From Pelobates cultripes (Eukaryota; Chordata; Amphibia; Anura; Pelobatidae): a DNA stretch of 64,000 nt. Positions 1 to 10,400 of the stretch are shown in pieces. Below the pieces are notes generated by a model, which ran no database searches, was not told the origin of the DNA, and saw nothing but the letters and a program-made list of their open reading frames with translations. Position 1 is the stretch's first letter, and each line of letters opens with the position of its first letter. Made by a program: the position numbers and the translations under genes. The stretch covers positions 359,080,943 through 359,144,942 of the forward strand of contig OW240913.1 in assembly GCA_933207985.1 (NCBI GenBank), read 5' to 3'.

Positions 1-102
1 CACTCCCCAAAGGGGAACGGGCAGAAGACACGAAAAGATAGGGAAACACACAGAATATCAGACAGGCAAATTATGGACCGGCACCGGTCCCGCCCCACTT
101 AC

Positions 103-251
103 ATAGGTACATAGTTACATAGCTGAAAAGAGACTTGCGTCCATCAAGTTCAGCCTTCCTCACATTTGTTTTTTGCTGTTGATCCAAAAGAAGGCAAAAA
201 ACCCAGTTTGAAGAACAATTTTGCAACAAGCTAGGAAAAAAATTCCTTCTT
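103..251 (-). mobile_element. CR1 LINE, 3' end (split by nested insertion)
   Basis: On the minus strand this is the 3' end of the CR1 whose body continues at 1768. It ends with the short repeat ATGTAACTATGTACCTATGT rather than a poly(A) tail, as CR1 elements do. The adjoining element at 252-1749 interrupts it with an 18-bp target duplication. A cousin of this 3' end is at 36787-37260. Confidence 0.85.
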
Positions 252-1749
252 TTTTTTTTTTTTTTTAAATTCTTTATTTTTGGTATGCAGATAGGTACAA
301 CAGTGCCTGTATCGCCACAACAGCGTCAGCAGGCTCGATTTCCAAAATAATTTTATAACAGTATTGTGGCATGTAGGGTATGCATACATTTTTAAATAGG
401 AAGGGTAACGATAATTAAGAGGTCTAACATTCAGATGCAACGACTCGTTAGCGTTTAAACAGACTTGGATAGATCATTAATCTAATTTGTCAGTTATAAG
501 TTATGACATATGAGATACTAATACAGGTAAACATACTGACATTTCTATTGAGTTTTTAGGTCATAAGCTTAGCCAACATAGGTATGCAGGTAGGATACCA
601 CCAGTCATGATGTCACATATTAAGCAGTCAGCAGAAGGCATGAAAATAAACAAACACTACGTGAACATTAACTGAGGGGATGTATGCTTATCAGTAAATG
701 CAGCCCAAGTGGAAACTGTTGGGGCTATCATTGGTATAATACACGGTGCGTGCCTTAGATGTTGCATATCGTTTAAAACTGAGAGTGCCGCTGGCTCTGA
801 CGATGCAGAGGATAAGAGAGGCAGCCTATGCCAAAATATAAGGTAAGTCCCCGCTGTGCACCCAAGTGGCCCGCTGATTCCCTAAGTCCCGCCAAGGGGC
901 GCAGCGTCTGCCCACCGGTATTAACAGGCTGCCCGGTTGTTGAACAGGTATAGGCATTGTCCAGGTGCGGCCTGCAGTAAAATGGAGTCGGCGTCTGGGG
1001 ATGATTTCCCTAAATGAACTTCCAGTGCTGGTCGCTGGCGTCGATTTGGGAAGCGTTGGTGAGGCGCACTCAGTTAAGGCAGGCACCACGCCCGCTCCTA
1101 GGGATTGCAGCCGCAGTGTGGGTAAGTGAAAGAAACACAGACCACTGTGGATTATGCCGGTCTTCAATTATAATCCAGGAGTGTGCACAGCGGAGGTCGA
1201 GGGCATTGTGGAAATCCCCATGATGTCAGCTCAGATTGTGAGGTTCACGGGCAATGCTGCAGTGCACCACAGACGGTTCACCCTTGGTAGCTAGTGGAAG
1301 TGCTGCGCAGCTGTCGGCCATTTTGGTGAGGCCGCATTGCAGTGTTTGCTTTAGGCGTTGATCTGCTCAGTTGGGCTTCATAGGTGGTAACTGGCCTGGT
1401 GGGGACCGGGATAACCCCCGCCGGTCCATAGGGGGGGGTGAACGGGGCCGGGGGTCTCCAAGTACGCTGTAGTTTAGTATCAGCCGGGGCAGAAAGCGAG
1501 GCAGCGGCCGTCCGCCTAGCTCCCCTCCCGGGTAGGCCTCTGTCCCCACGTCCCAGAGCATCTCACCAGGACCCAGAATCACCCGAGATTGGGTGCTCCA
1601 GCTGCACCGGGACACTCCAGGACCATTACTACGGACTTCCAGGGTGTTGCAAGCAGGGTAAGGTGAGTTTTCACCGAGAATTTGCTGTATTCCTCAGGAG
1701 CCATAGTGACTTGCAGCCTGCTAGCATGGCCGCCCGGCCCCGCCCCCCC
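252..1749 (-). mobile_element. L1-type non-autonomous retrotransposon nested in CR1
   Basis: The insertion is flanked by perfect 18-bp copies of GGAAAAAAATTCCTTCTT (234-251 and 1750-1767). On the minus strand it starts GC-rich (GGGGGGCGGGGCCGG) and ends AAAAATAAAGAATTT plus poly(A). The 3' end matches that of the L1 at 46195-48246. No long ORF1 or ORF2 frame was recognised, so it looks internally deleted or decayed. Confidence 0.8.
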
Positions 1750-1816
1750 GGAAAAAAATTCCTTCTTGACCCCAGAATGGCAGTCAGATTTAACCTTGGA
1801 TCAAACAGTTATTACC

Positions 1817-3476
1817 CTACATTGAAAGATTATATCCTTGAATATTCTGTTTTTGCAAGTATGCATCTAGTAGCTGTTTGAACATCTGTATGGACTCTGA
1901 TAAAACCACTTCTTCAGGCAGAGAATTCCACATCCTTATTGTTCTTACAGTAAAAAAACCTTTCCTTTGCCTTAGACGAAATCTTCTTTCTTCCAGTCTA
2001 AACGCATGACCTTGTGTCCTATGTAAAGTCTGGTTTGTGAATAGATTTCCACACAATGGTTTGTATTGGCCCCGAATATATTTGTATAATGTTATCATAT
2101 CCCCTCTCAGGCGACGTTTTTCTAAACTAAATAGGTTTAAATTTGTTAACCTTTTTTCATAGCTGATATGTTCCATTCCTTTTATTAATTTTGTAGCCCG
2201 CCTCTGCACTTTTTCTAGTGCCATAATATCCTTCTTTAGAACAGGTACCCAAAATTGCACAGCATATTCAATATGGTCTTACCAGTGATTTATAAAGAGG
2301 CAAAATGATATTCTCGTCCCGAGAACGAATGCCCTTTTTCATGCATGACAATACCTTACTGGCTTTGGCCACTGCTGATTTACATTGCATATTGTTGCAT
2401 AGTTTGTTGTCTATAACAATTCCCAAGTCCTTTTTGTGTGTTGTTGTCCCTAATTCGCTTTCATTAATGGTATACGTTGCTTGTGTATTCTTTACGCCGA
2501 AGTGCATAACTTTGCATTTTTCAACATAAAATTTCATCTGCCATTTGAGTGCCCAGTCCCCCAGTCTATCTAAATCTCTCTGCAGCAAAGTAATATCTTG
2601 CTCACATTGTATTATTCTACAGAGTTTTGTGTCATCTGCAAACACTGAAACATGACTTTCAATGCTGTCTTCAAGATCATTTATAAACATGTTAAATAGA
2701 AGGGGTCCCAGAACAGACCCCTGAGGGACACCACTTGCCACCTCTGTCCAGCTTGAAAATTTACTATTAATGACAACTCTTTGTACTCTGTTTTTAAGCC
2801 AATGTTCTACCCAAGAACAAGCATTTTCATCTAGACCTATTTCCTTGAGTTTGAACACGAATCTATTGTGTGGAACTGTATCAAATGCCTTGGCAAAATC
2901 CAAATAGATCACATCCACTGCAACACCCTGATCTATACTCCTACTTACTTCTTCGTAGAACGCAATCAAGTTAGTTTGACATGACCTGTGCTTCATAAAA
3001 CCGTGCAGATTTTTGCTGATAACCATGTTCTTCTTAAGGAATTCGTGAATATTATCCCTTAATAACCTTTCAAATATTTTCCCAGCCACAGAAGTTAAGC
3101 TCATAGGTCTATAATTTCCAGGCAAGGATTTTGAACCCTTTTTGAATATAGGAACCACATCTGCCTTCCTCCAATCCTCCGGAACACTTCCTGAAAGAAA
3201 AGAATCTTGAAAGATTAAAAACAGAGGTTCACTTATTTCTACACTTAGTTCCTTAAGTACACGTGGATGGATACCATCAGGCCCTGGAGCTTTGTTTATA
3301 TTAACTTTCTTTAGTTGCTGCAGCACCTTGTCTTGAGTTAACCAATTACAATTATTCTGCAAGTTTTTAGTAGAAATCATTTGCACATCTATTGCCATGG
3401 GTTCTTCCTTAATATATACGGAGGAGAAATAGTTATTTAAAATTCCTGCCTTTTCCTGGTCATCATTAACTAACAC
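1817..3476 (-). pseudogene. CR1 reverse transcriptase (broken ORF2 part)
   Basis: ORF2 of CR1 elements encodes an endonuclease and a reverse transcriptase that copy the element's RNA at a nicked target. The frame at 2268-3476 (402 aa) includes [60 protein letters not shown] and the catalytic FADD box at 2631-2642. It continues in another frame at 1817-2260 with [13 protein letters not shown] and GDMITLYKYI, the C-terminal domain. The frame break near 2260 and the separation from the endonuclease make it nonfunctional. Confidence 0.85.
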
Positions 3477-3719
3477 ACCCGTTTCAGTTTTTAGTGTATC
3501 TACACTTTCATTTTTGTTTTGTTTTTAATTTATGTACTTAAAAATGCTTTGGGGTTGGTTTTGCTCTCTTTAGCTATCATTTTTTCATTTTGAAGTTTAG
3601 CAAATCTAATTGCCTTTTTGCACGCATTATTTGCTTCCTTATATCTTTTATAAGATGCATCCGATTTGTCCAATTTAAATGCCCTTTTCTTATTTTTAAT
3701 CACTTGTTTTACTTCTCTA

Positions 3720-4583
3720 CTAAGCCACATTGATTTTAATTTTTCTTTTATATTTATTTTCCAATGGTACATACTGAGAAATGTACCTTTCTAATATTTG
3801 TTGTAAGATGATCCATTTATCCCCAGTGTTCTTTTCACTAAACAGTTTATGCCAGTCCATATATTGTAAAGCTGCCCTTAACTTATTGAAATTGACCTTT
3901 TTAAAATTATATGTTTTAGTATACCCCATGTGCTTTTGTTTTTTTGAGTTTATTTCAAAGTGCTCACCTACTTGAATGTTGGTCAAAAGATCAACGTTGT
4001 TTGTTAAAACCAGGTCCAGACAAGCGTCCATTCTGGTTGGTGCTTGTACAAGTTGTGACATGAAGGTGACATTTAACAAGTTTAAAAACCTAATTCCTTT
4101 TGCTGAGCTACTAGTCCCTCTGTCCCAATTTATGTCCGGGTAATTAAAATCTCCAATAATTAAAGTGTTACCCAGATTTGCAGCTTTCTCAATTTGCTCA
4201 AACAGCTGTTGTTCCTCGTCAATATTAACATTAGGTGGTTTATAACATATCCCAACCAATAGTTGGCTTCCCTTCTTTTCCCCCAAGCAGGAATTTACCC
4301 ATAAAGCTTCCACATTTTCCTCATCGCATTCCACTTGCTTAAGATCTGGCTTTAAATCATGGTTGACATACAAACATACCCCACCACCATTCTTGTTTTT
4401 CCTATCCTTCCTAAATAACATGTATCCATTTAAGTTAACTGCACAGTCATGTGTCTCATCCCACCATGTTTCAGTTATGCCTATTATATCATATTGTTTA
4501 GTGTATTCTACTGCCTCTAGTTCACCCATTTTGTTATTTAGGCTCCTTGCATTAGTAAGCATACATTTAATATCATGAGTCAC
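3720..4583 (-). pseudogene. CR1 apurinic-like endonuclease (broken ORF2 part)
   Basis: The frame begins with NARSLNNKMGELEAVEY and contains DIIGITETWWDE, GGGVCLYV and IIGDFNYPDINW, the standard exonuclease-endonuclease-phosphatase fold motifs. The C-terminal SDH motif seen intact in the second CR1 (8157-11284) is missing here: the text runs from LLTNIQVGEHFEI into the next region, so a small deletion has removed a catalytic residue. Confidence 0.82.
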
Positions 4584-4739
4584 TTGTATTTTTTGTGAAT
4601 TATCAACGTTACATAGCTTCTCTGTTCTGAGCTTGCCCCTTCCCTGTCTCCACCCCCCTTATACTGTGCTAAAGCCCATCTCCTTTCTGTCCTATCTCCA
4701 TTTTTTAGATTGCTATGACCCTCCCCCCCTACTACTAGT

Positions 4740-5177
4740 TTAAACTCTCCTCCAACCTTCTAGCCATCCTATCCCCCAGTACCCAATCGCAAAGTCGGCC
4801 CAGTGCTCTAAAAACCCCAAACCCTCCTTCCTGCACCAAGACTTAAGCCACGCATTGACCTCTCTAATCTCCCGCTGCCTTTCCACTGTAGCGTGTGGCA
4901 CAGGTAATATCTCAGAGAATACCACCTTGGAGGTCCTTTTCTTAAGTTTGCTACCTAATTCCCTGAAATCATTCTTCCTTACATTTTGATCCCCAAACGT
5001 ACTCGAGGGGCTGTTCCCACAGCTGTTAGAAGTAACAGCTTCCTCTAATACAGCTACTCCTGAGCTGATGCTCCCAACATCTTCACTCAAACGGGCAAAT
5101 CTGCTAGGTTGCACCAAATCAAGACTAGCTAGCCCTTTCCTCTTCCCTCCCCCCCTGCTTCCTCGCCCCACTGTCAC
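4740..5177 (-). pseudogene. CR1 ORF1 C-terminal fragment (SGNH/GDSL-like)
   Basis: The fragment reads KVVFSEILPVPHATVERQRE and VNAWLKSWCRKEGLGFLEHW. The pattern SE.LPV...R...I...N.WL..WC...G..F resembles the C-terminal part of the esterase-like (SGNH) domain present in ORF1 of many CR1 elements. The same pattern is legible out of the ORF set at about 11050-11285 in the second CR1. It is a remnant with no start of its own. Confidence 0.6.
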
Positions 5178-5230
5178 CCAGCTCCATGCCTGTTCCCCAT
5201 CTGTCTTATCTCCTCCCTCTCCACTACCTG

Positions 5231-5790
5231 TGTTGTAGAATTATTAGGCCTCTATAAATTTGTAAGGCCCCTTTAAATCCTCTTGCTATACCTCTAAGAG
5301 GCCCCCATAGTTTTACAAGGAAGCTTTGTCTATAGAACATAGAATTTGCATGTCAGCAAGAAATAGCTTTGATAAAATGTGTATTTACTAAAATCCTTGA
5401 AACTTAACCTTGAGAAACTAACAAGTGCCAGCTACGCTCCAAATGGATAGCTGCCAAAAGGCCCCTCCCGTCGAGTGAGCTCCTCATTTTAACAAAATGG
5501 CGCTAAGACCTGTAGGAGTTAAGAAATTACGTAGATAGTGACCTAAGAATGGGGAGGGCATTTTACTAACATCTTAGCACCTAAGCCAATTAACAATGTC
5601 TATTTGTCTATATCTTGATTTTCTTCAATGATGTAATAATGCCTTTATAAGGGTCTGCGCACCCATTTTCTGTCAGAAGCCATTAAACTTCTCTGAAGTT
5701 CTTTCATTACCCTGAACCTTGTGTCTCAGTGTGAATTTACTTCTGCGTGCACGCAACTTTATTATCTTTAATTTGGACAGGAACAGATAG
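5231..5790 (+). mobile_element. LTR-like stretch, probably a solo LTR (ERV type)
   Basis: The stretch starts near TGTTGTAGAATTATTAGG and contains CCTTTATAAGGG (TATA-like, about 5642), then GTCTGCGCACCC and GCCATTAAAC (ATTAAA polyadenylation-like), followed by a pyrimidine-rich stretch and TGTGTCTCAGTGTG, the order of U3, R and U5 in retroviral LTRs. No gag, pol or env frame flanks it. Exact ends and a target duplication were not found, so this is a tentative call. Confidence 0.45.
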
Positions 5791-5799
5791 TCATTCAAA

Positions 5800-6165
5800 C
5801 TAATTGGTTTGCAGTAAATTATATACGACACCTGTCCCCACTAAACTCTGCTCAGTGAGAAGCAGACTCCTCTCAAGATTGTCAATCTCCCTCAAAGTTG
5901 CGATTTGCTTCTCGAGATCTCCAGTCTGAGCTTCCAGAGAAGCCACTCGCACACAACCGTCACAGAGGTATGGACCCTGGACGGGTACATCCAGGCATCC
6001 ATACATGCAACAAGATGTGCATTGAGTCAAACCACCAATCTTGCTAACACTTACGATCAAGACAGTAACGCTGTAATTGCCATCAAGACAGTGATACATC
6101 ATATGATGTAACAAGTGATGTAACTCAACTGTCCACATGATACTTTGATGTATCATCCCATGCAT
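5800..6165 (-). pseudogene. Cys-rich plus coiled-coil coding remnant
   Basis: A minus-strand frame contains a CX2C cluster (CTSCCMYGCLD, later LCDGCVRV) followed by ASLEAQTGDLEKQIATLRE, a coiled coil. Cys pairs followed by a coiled coil occur in ORF1 or Gag-like proteins of vertebrate retroelements. I do not recognise the family. The first part of the frame runs through a palindromic stretch (6090-6165), so only the second half is likely ancestral coding sequence. Confidence 0.35.
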
Positions 6166-6169
6166 ATTC

Positions 6170-6876
6170 AGATGTTAATTAAAAAAAGAAAAAGAAGATG
6201 GATAAAATACCATAACATAGAATAAAAATATTCTCTCTTCAATTTTTTTACTTTAATTCCCGAATTTCTTCTCTCCTTTTTTTCTGTCTTTGCAATACTA
6301 ATATTATATATTATTTAGACAATCTGCCTGAGACATCGAAACTTTCAGACTCTTTAACTTACTCCCCTCTCTTGATCTGTAGTGATCTCTCTTTGTTTTG
6401 ATGTCAGGCCCTGGAGCCAAAAGTATTCATTTTTATTTAACATGCTTCTGGCCCTTACCAACCCTTTGTTAATCTACATTTCTGTTTGCTGATTGATTCT
6501 GGCTCCTCGCATGTATTTATGCTGTACGTCGGAAAACATTTTTTTCTGTTCTGCTTTCGTGTGTCATCGCTGAAAGGAAATATTCGTTGGCACAATGCAG
6601 ACGAGATCTAATTAGCCTAGCTATCAGAAGCAATGTTAAATTGGCGATGAGGAGAAAATAACACATGTACCTAACGCGTTTTGTGCCTAGAGGCATTTTA
6701 GATTAACAAAATATTTGCTCAGCGATGGTAAAAACGTTTTAACATGGATCCTGTTAGCACTGTTCCCATGGGGCTTCCTATTCTCAATGGATGAAATCTG
6801 TGTTTTGGTTCCATATCTTGAAATCCATAGCAATTGCTGTCACTGAGGGAACAATGGAGCCGAGATCTGGCTTTTT
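6170..6876. other. No gene or repeat recognised
   Basis: AT-rich sequence between the Cys-rich remnant and the hAT-like MITE. Any further upstream dynein exon was not recognisable here, since the tail is weakly conserved. Confidence 0.6.
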
Positions 6877-6884
6877 ATCTAGAC

Positions 6885-7021
6885 CAGCGGAAGGCAACCT
6901 TTGGCACTCTAGATGTTGCGGACCACATCTCCCATAATGTTCTGAAAGCCAATAATGCTGGCAAAGCATCAGGGGAGATGTTGTCCACAACATCTGGAGT
7001 GCCGAAGGTTGCCTTCCGCTG
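6885..7021. mobile_element. Short palindromic hAT-like MITE
   Basis: Terminal inverted repeats start CAGCGGAAGGCAACCTT and end with the complement. The flanks are ATCTAGAC (6877-6884) and GTCTAGAG (7022-7029), which share the central TCTAGA; hAT transposases often choose nTCTAGAn sites. The interior contains the CTACATCTCCCATAATG-type palindrome found in several degraded pieces elsewhere in the window. It lies about 200 bp before exon 1. Confidence 0.7.
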
Positions 7022-7238
7022 GTCTAGAGCAGCAGGGCCTATGAAAATGTCCATGCCCTGCCAGAACATGGGTGAGTGAAGCAAGAGGAAAAACATAGCT
7101 CCCTCTGCAGTTTGGTTCTGTTACTGAAGTATGCTGTCACAAGTTAATATTGAGTCTAACAATACTGTTAGCTGAATCATGTAAAAACCACGATTTGCAT
7201 TAATAACTCTTGTAAAATGTTTTTCTGTATGTTTGTAG

Positions 7239-7408
7239 GTAAAATTGATGCTCTTAGTCAGGAAACAAGTCTCTCCAATTTCTGCTTTCAAATTACACGT
7301 AATATACCCATATCTCCAATGGAACCAGAGCAGAATGCAAGGGAAAGGCTACAGGTGTGGCCTGACTGTGAGCTACTTCTCGGGACCGACCCAGATTATC
7401 AGAGTAAG
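7239..7408 (+). CDS. DNAH14: Dynein heavy chain exon 1 of window (N-terminal tail)
   Basis: The acceptor is TTTGTAG at 7232-7238 and the donor is AAG|GTATGT at 7408/7409. The exon begins with two bases of a split codon and ends in phase 0. It reads [14 protein letters not shown] and later [20 protein letters not shown], a tail-region segment that is poorly conserved among dyneins. Its identity rests on frame continuity with exon 2. The last 21 nt of this exon and its donor are copied repeatedly in the following intron. Confidence 0.75.
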
Positions 7409-10400
7409 GTATGTAATGGGTGATGTAATGGGACGTCTTTTCCTTTCTGCATTATGTGTGGTTCTAGAAGGACCCGGATTATCAAAGTAAGGTATGTAAT
7501 GGGTGATATAATGGAACTTCTTTACCTTTCTGCATTATGTGTGGTTCTAGAAGGACCCAGATTATCAGAGTAAGGTTTATAATGGGTGATGTATAGAGAT
7601 GTCGCGAACTGTCCGCCGAACTGTTCGCGAACTGTCCGCTGGCGAACAATAGCATGTTCGCGTTGGGCGAACATATCCGATTTCCGGTCCACCCAATATA
7701 CGTCATCATTGAGTAAACTTTGACCTGGAACCTCACAGCCAGCAGACACATTCCACCCAATCAGCAGCAGACCCTCCCTCCCAGGAAGTGTCTGCTGACT
7801 GTGAGGTTCCGGGTCAAAGTTGACTAAATGATGACGTATAGGGGGCGGACCGGAAATCGGATATGTTCGCCCAACGTGAACACGCTATTGTTCACCGGCG
7901 GACAGTTCGCGAACAGTTCGGCGGACAGTTCGCGACATCTCTAGTGATGTAATGGGTCGTCTTTTCCTTTCTGCATTATGTGTGGTTCTAGAAGGACCCA
8001 GATTATCAGAGTAAGGTATGTAATGGGTGATGTAATGGGACGTCTTTTCCTTTCTGCATTATGTGTGGTTCTAGAAGGACCCAGATTATCAGAGTAAGGT
8101 ATGTAATGGGTGATGTAATGGGACGTCCTTTCCTTTCTGCATTGTGTGGTTGTAGAAACATAGAAACATATGCCCATCTAGTCTGTCCAATTTTCTAAAT
8201 ACTTTCTTTAGTCCCTAGCCTTATCTTATAGTTAGGATAGCCTTATGCCTATCCCACGCATGCTTAAACTCCTTTACTGTGTTAACCTCTATCACTTCAG
8301 CTGGAAGGCTATTCCATGCATCCACTACCCTCTCAGTAAAGTAATACTTCCTGATATTATTTTTAAACCTTTGTCCCTCTAATTTAAGACTATGTCCTCT
8401 TGTTGTGGTAGTTTTTCTTCTTTTAAATATAGTCTCCTCCTTTACTGTGTTGATTTCCTTTATATATTTAAATGTTTCTATCATATCCCCCCTGTCTCGT
8501 CTTTCCTCCAAGCTATACATGTTAAGATCCTTTAACCTTTCCTGGTAAGTTTTATCCCGCAATCCATGAACCAGTTTAGTAGCCCTTCTCTGAACCCTCT
8601 CTAAGGTATCAATATCCTTCTGAAGATACGGTCTCCAGTACTGTGTACAATACTCCAAGTGAGGTCTCACCAGTGTTCTGTACAATGGCATGAGCACTTC
8701 CCTCTTTCTACTGCTAATACCTCTCCCTATACAACCAAGCATTCTGCTAGCATTTCCTGCTGCTCTATTACATTGTCTGCCTACCTTTAAGTCATCAGAA
8801 ATAATCACCCCTAAATCCCTTTCCTCATATGTTGAGGTTAGGACTCTATCAAATATTCTGTACTCTGCCCTTGGGTTTTTACGTCCAAGATGCATTATCT
8901 TGCACTTATCCACATTAAATGTCAGTTGCCACAATTCTGACCATTTTTCTAGTTTACTTAAATCATTTGTCATTTGGCTTATCCCTCCTGGAACATCAAC
9001 CCTGTTACATATCTTAGTATCATCAGCAAAAAGACATACCTTACCATCAAGACCTTCTGCAATATCACTAATACAAATATTAAAGAGAATGGGTCCAAGT
9101 ACAGATCCCTGAGGTACCCCACTGGTGACAAGTCCAAGCTTCGAATATATTCCATTAACTACAACCCTCTGTTGCCTGTCACTCAGCCACTGCCTTACCC
9201 ATTCAACAATATTGGAATCCAAACTTAAAGATTGCAGTTTATTGATAAGCCTTCTATGTGCAACAGTGTCAAAAGCCTTACTGAAATCTAGGTAAGCAAT
9301 GTCTACTGCACCACCCTGATCTATAATTTTAGTTACCCAATGAAAAAAAATCAATAAGATTAGTTTGGCATGATCTCCCTGAAGTAAACCCATGTTGTCT
9401 CTGATCTTGAAATCCATGTGTTTTTAGATGTTCATCAATCCTATCCTTTAACATGGTTTCCATCACTTTCCCCACTACTGAAGTAAGGCTTATTGGCCTA
9501 TAGTTGCCCGACTCCTCCCTATTATCTTTCTAGTAGTCTGGGACTACTCCTGTTAACAATGATTGGTTAAATAAATCTGTTAATGGTTTTGCTAGTACAC
9601 CACTAAGTTCTTTTAACAGCTTTGGGTGTATTCCATCAGGTCCCATTGACTTATTTGTCTTTACTTTTGACAGTTGAAATAGAACCTCTTCCTCTATAAA
9701 CTCACGTGTAATAAATGACTCATTTATCCTTTTTCTCAACTGAGGTCCCTTTCCTTCATTTTCATCTGTAAATACAGAACAAAAATATTCATTGAGGCAG
9801 TCAGCTAGACCTTTATCCTCTTCTACATACCTTCCTTCTTTTGTTTTTAATCTAACTAATCCTTGTTTTACTTTTCTTTTCTCATTTATGTATCTAAAAA
9901 TGTTTTATCCCCCTTTTTTACTGACTGTGCTATTTTCTCTTCTGTGTGTGATTTGGAAGCTCTTATAACTTGCTTAGCCTCTTTCTGCCTAATCTTATAG
10001 ATCATTTTGTCTCCTCACTCTGGGTTTTTTTATAATTCCTAAATGCTAACTTTTTGTTTTTAACTATTTTGGCCACATCTGTGGAGTACCACAGTGGTTT
10101 CTTGAATTTTTTGCTTTTACTAACAAGCCTAATGCAATTTTCTGTTGCCTTCAATAGTGCAACTTTTAAATAATCCCATTTCTCTTGGACTCCATTTAAA
10201 TTGCTCCAGTCTGATAATGACTCCTCTACCCATATTCTAATTTTAGAAAAGTCTGTTTTTCTAAAGTCTAAAACTTTTGTTTTTGTGTGGTGTGACTCAG
10301 TCACTGTTCTTATATTAAACCACACTGACTGATGATCACTGGATCCTAAACTTTCATCTACAGTAATATCTGATACCAAATCTCCATTTGTTAACACTAA

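Larger units (their letters stand above)
1768..5230 (-). mobile_element. CR1 LINE body, minus strand, 5'-truncated
   Basis: This is the main body of the CR1 whose 3' end is at 103-251. It carries, in 5' to 3' order on the minus strand, an ORF1 tail (4740-5177), an endonuclease (3720-4583) and a reverse transcriptase (1817-3476), each in separate frames because of frameshifts. It is a dead copy. The edge with the LTR-like stretch near 5230 is approximate. Confidence 0.85.

Noticed and set aside
1438..1881. Open frame of 147 residues at the L1-CR1 boundary
   Set aside because: It spans the junction of two transposons and reads the antisense strand of both.
8690..9228. Plus-strand frames of 140 and 84 residues
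   Set aside because: Antisense shadows of the CR1 reverse transcriptase.
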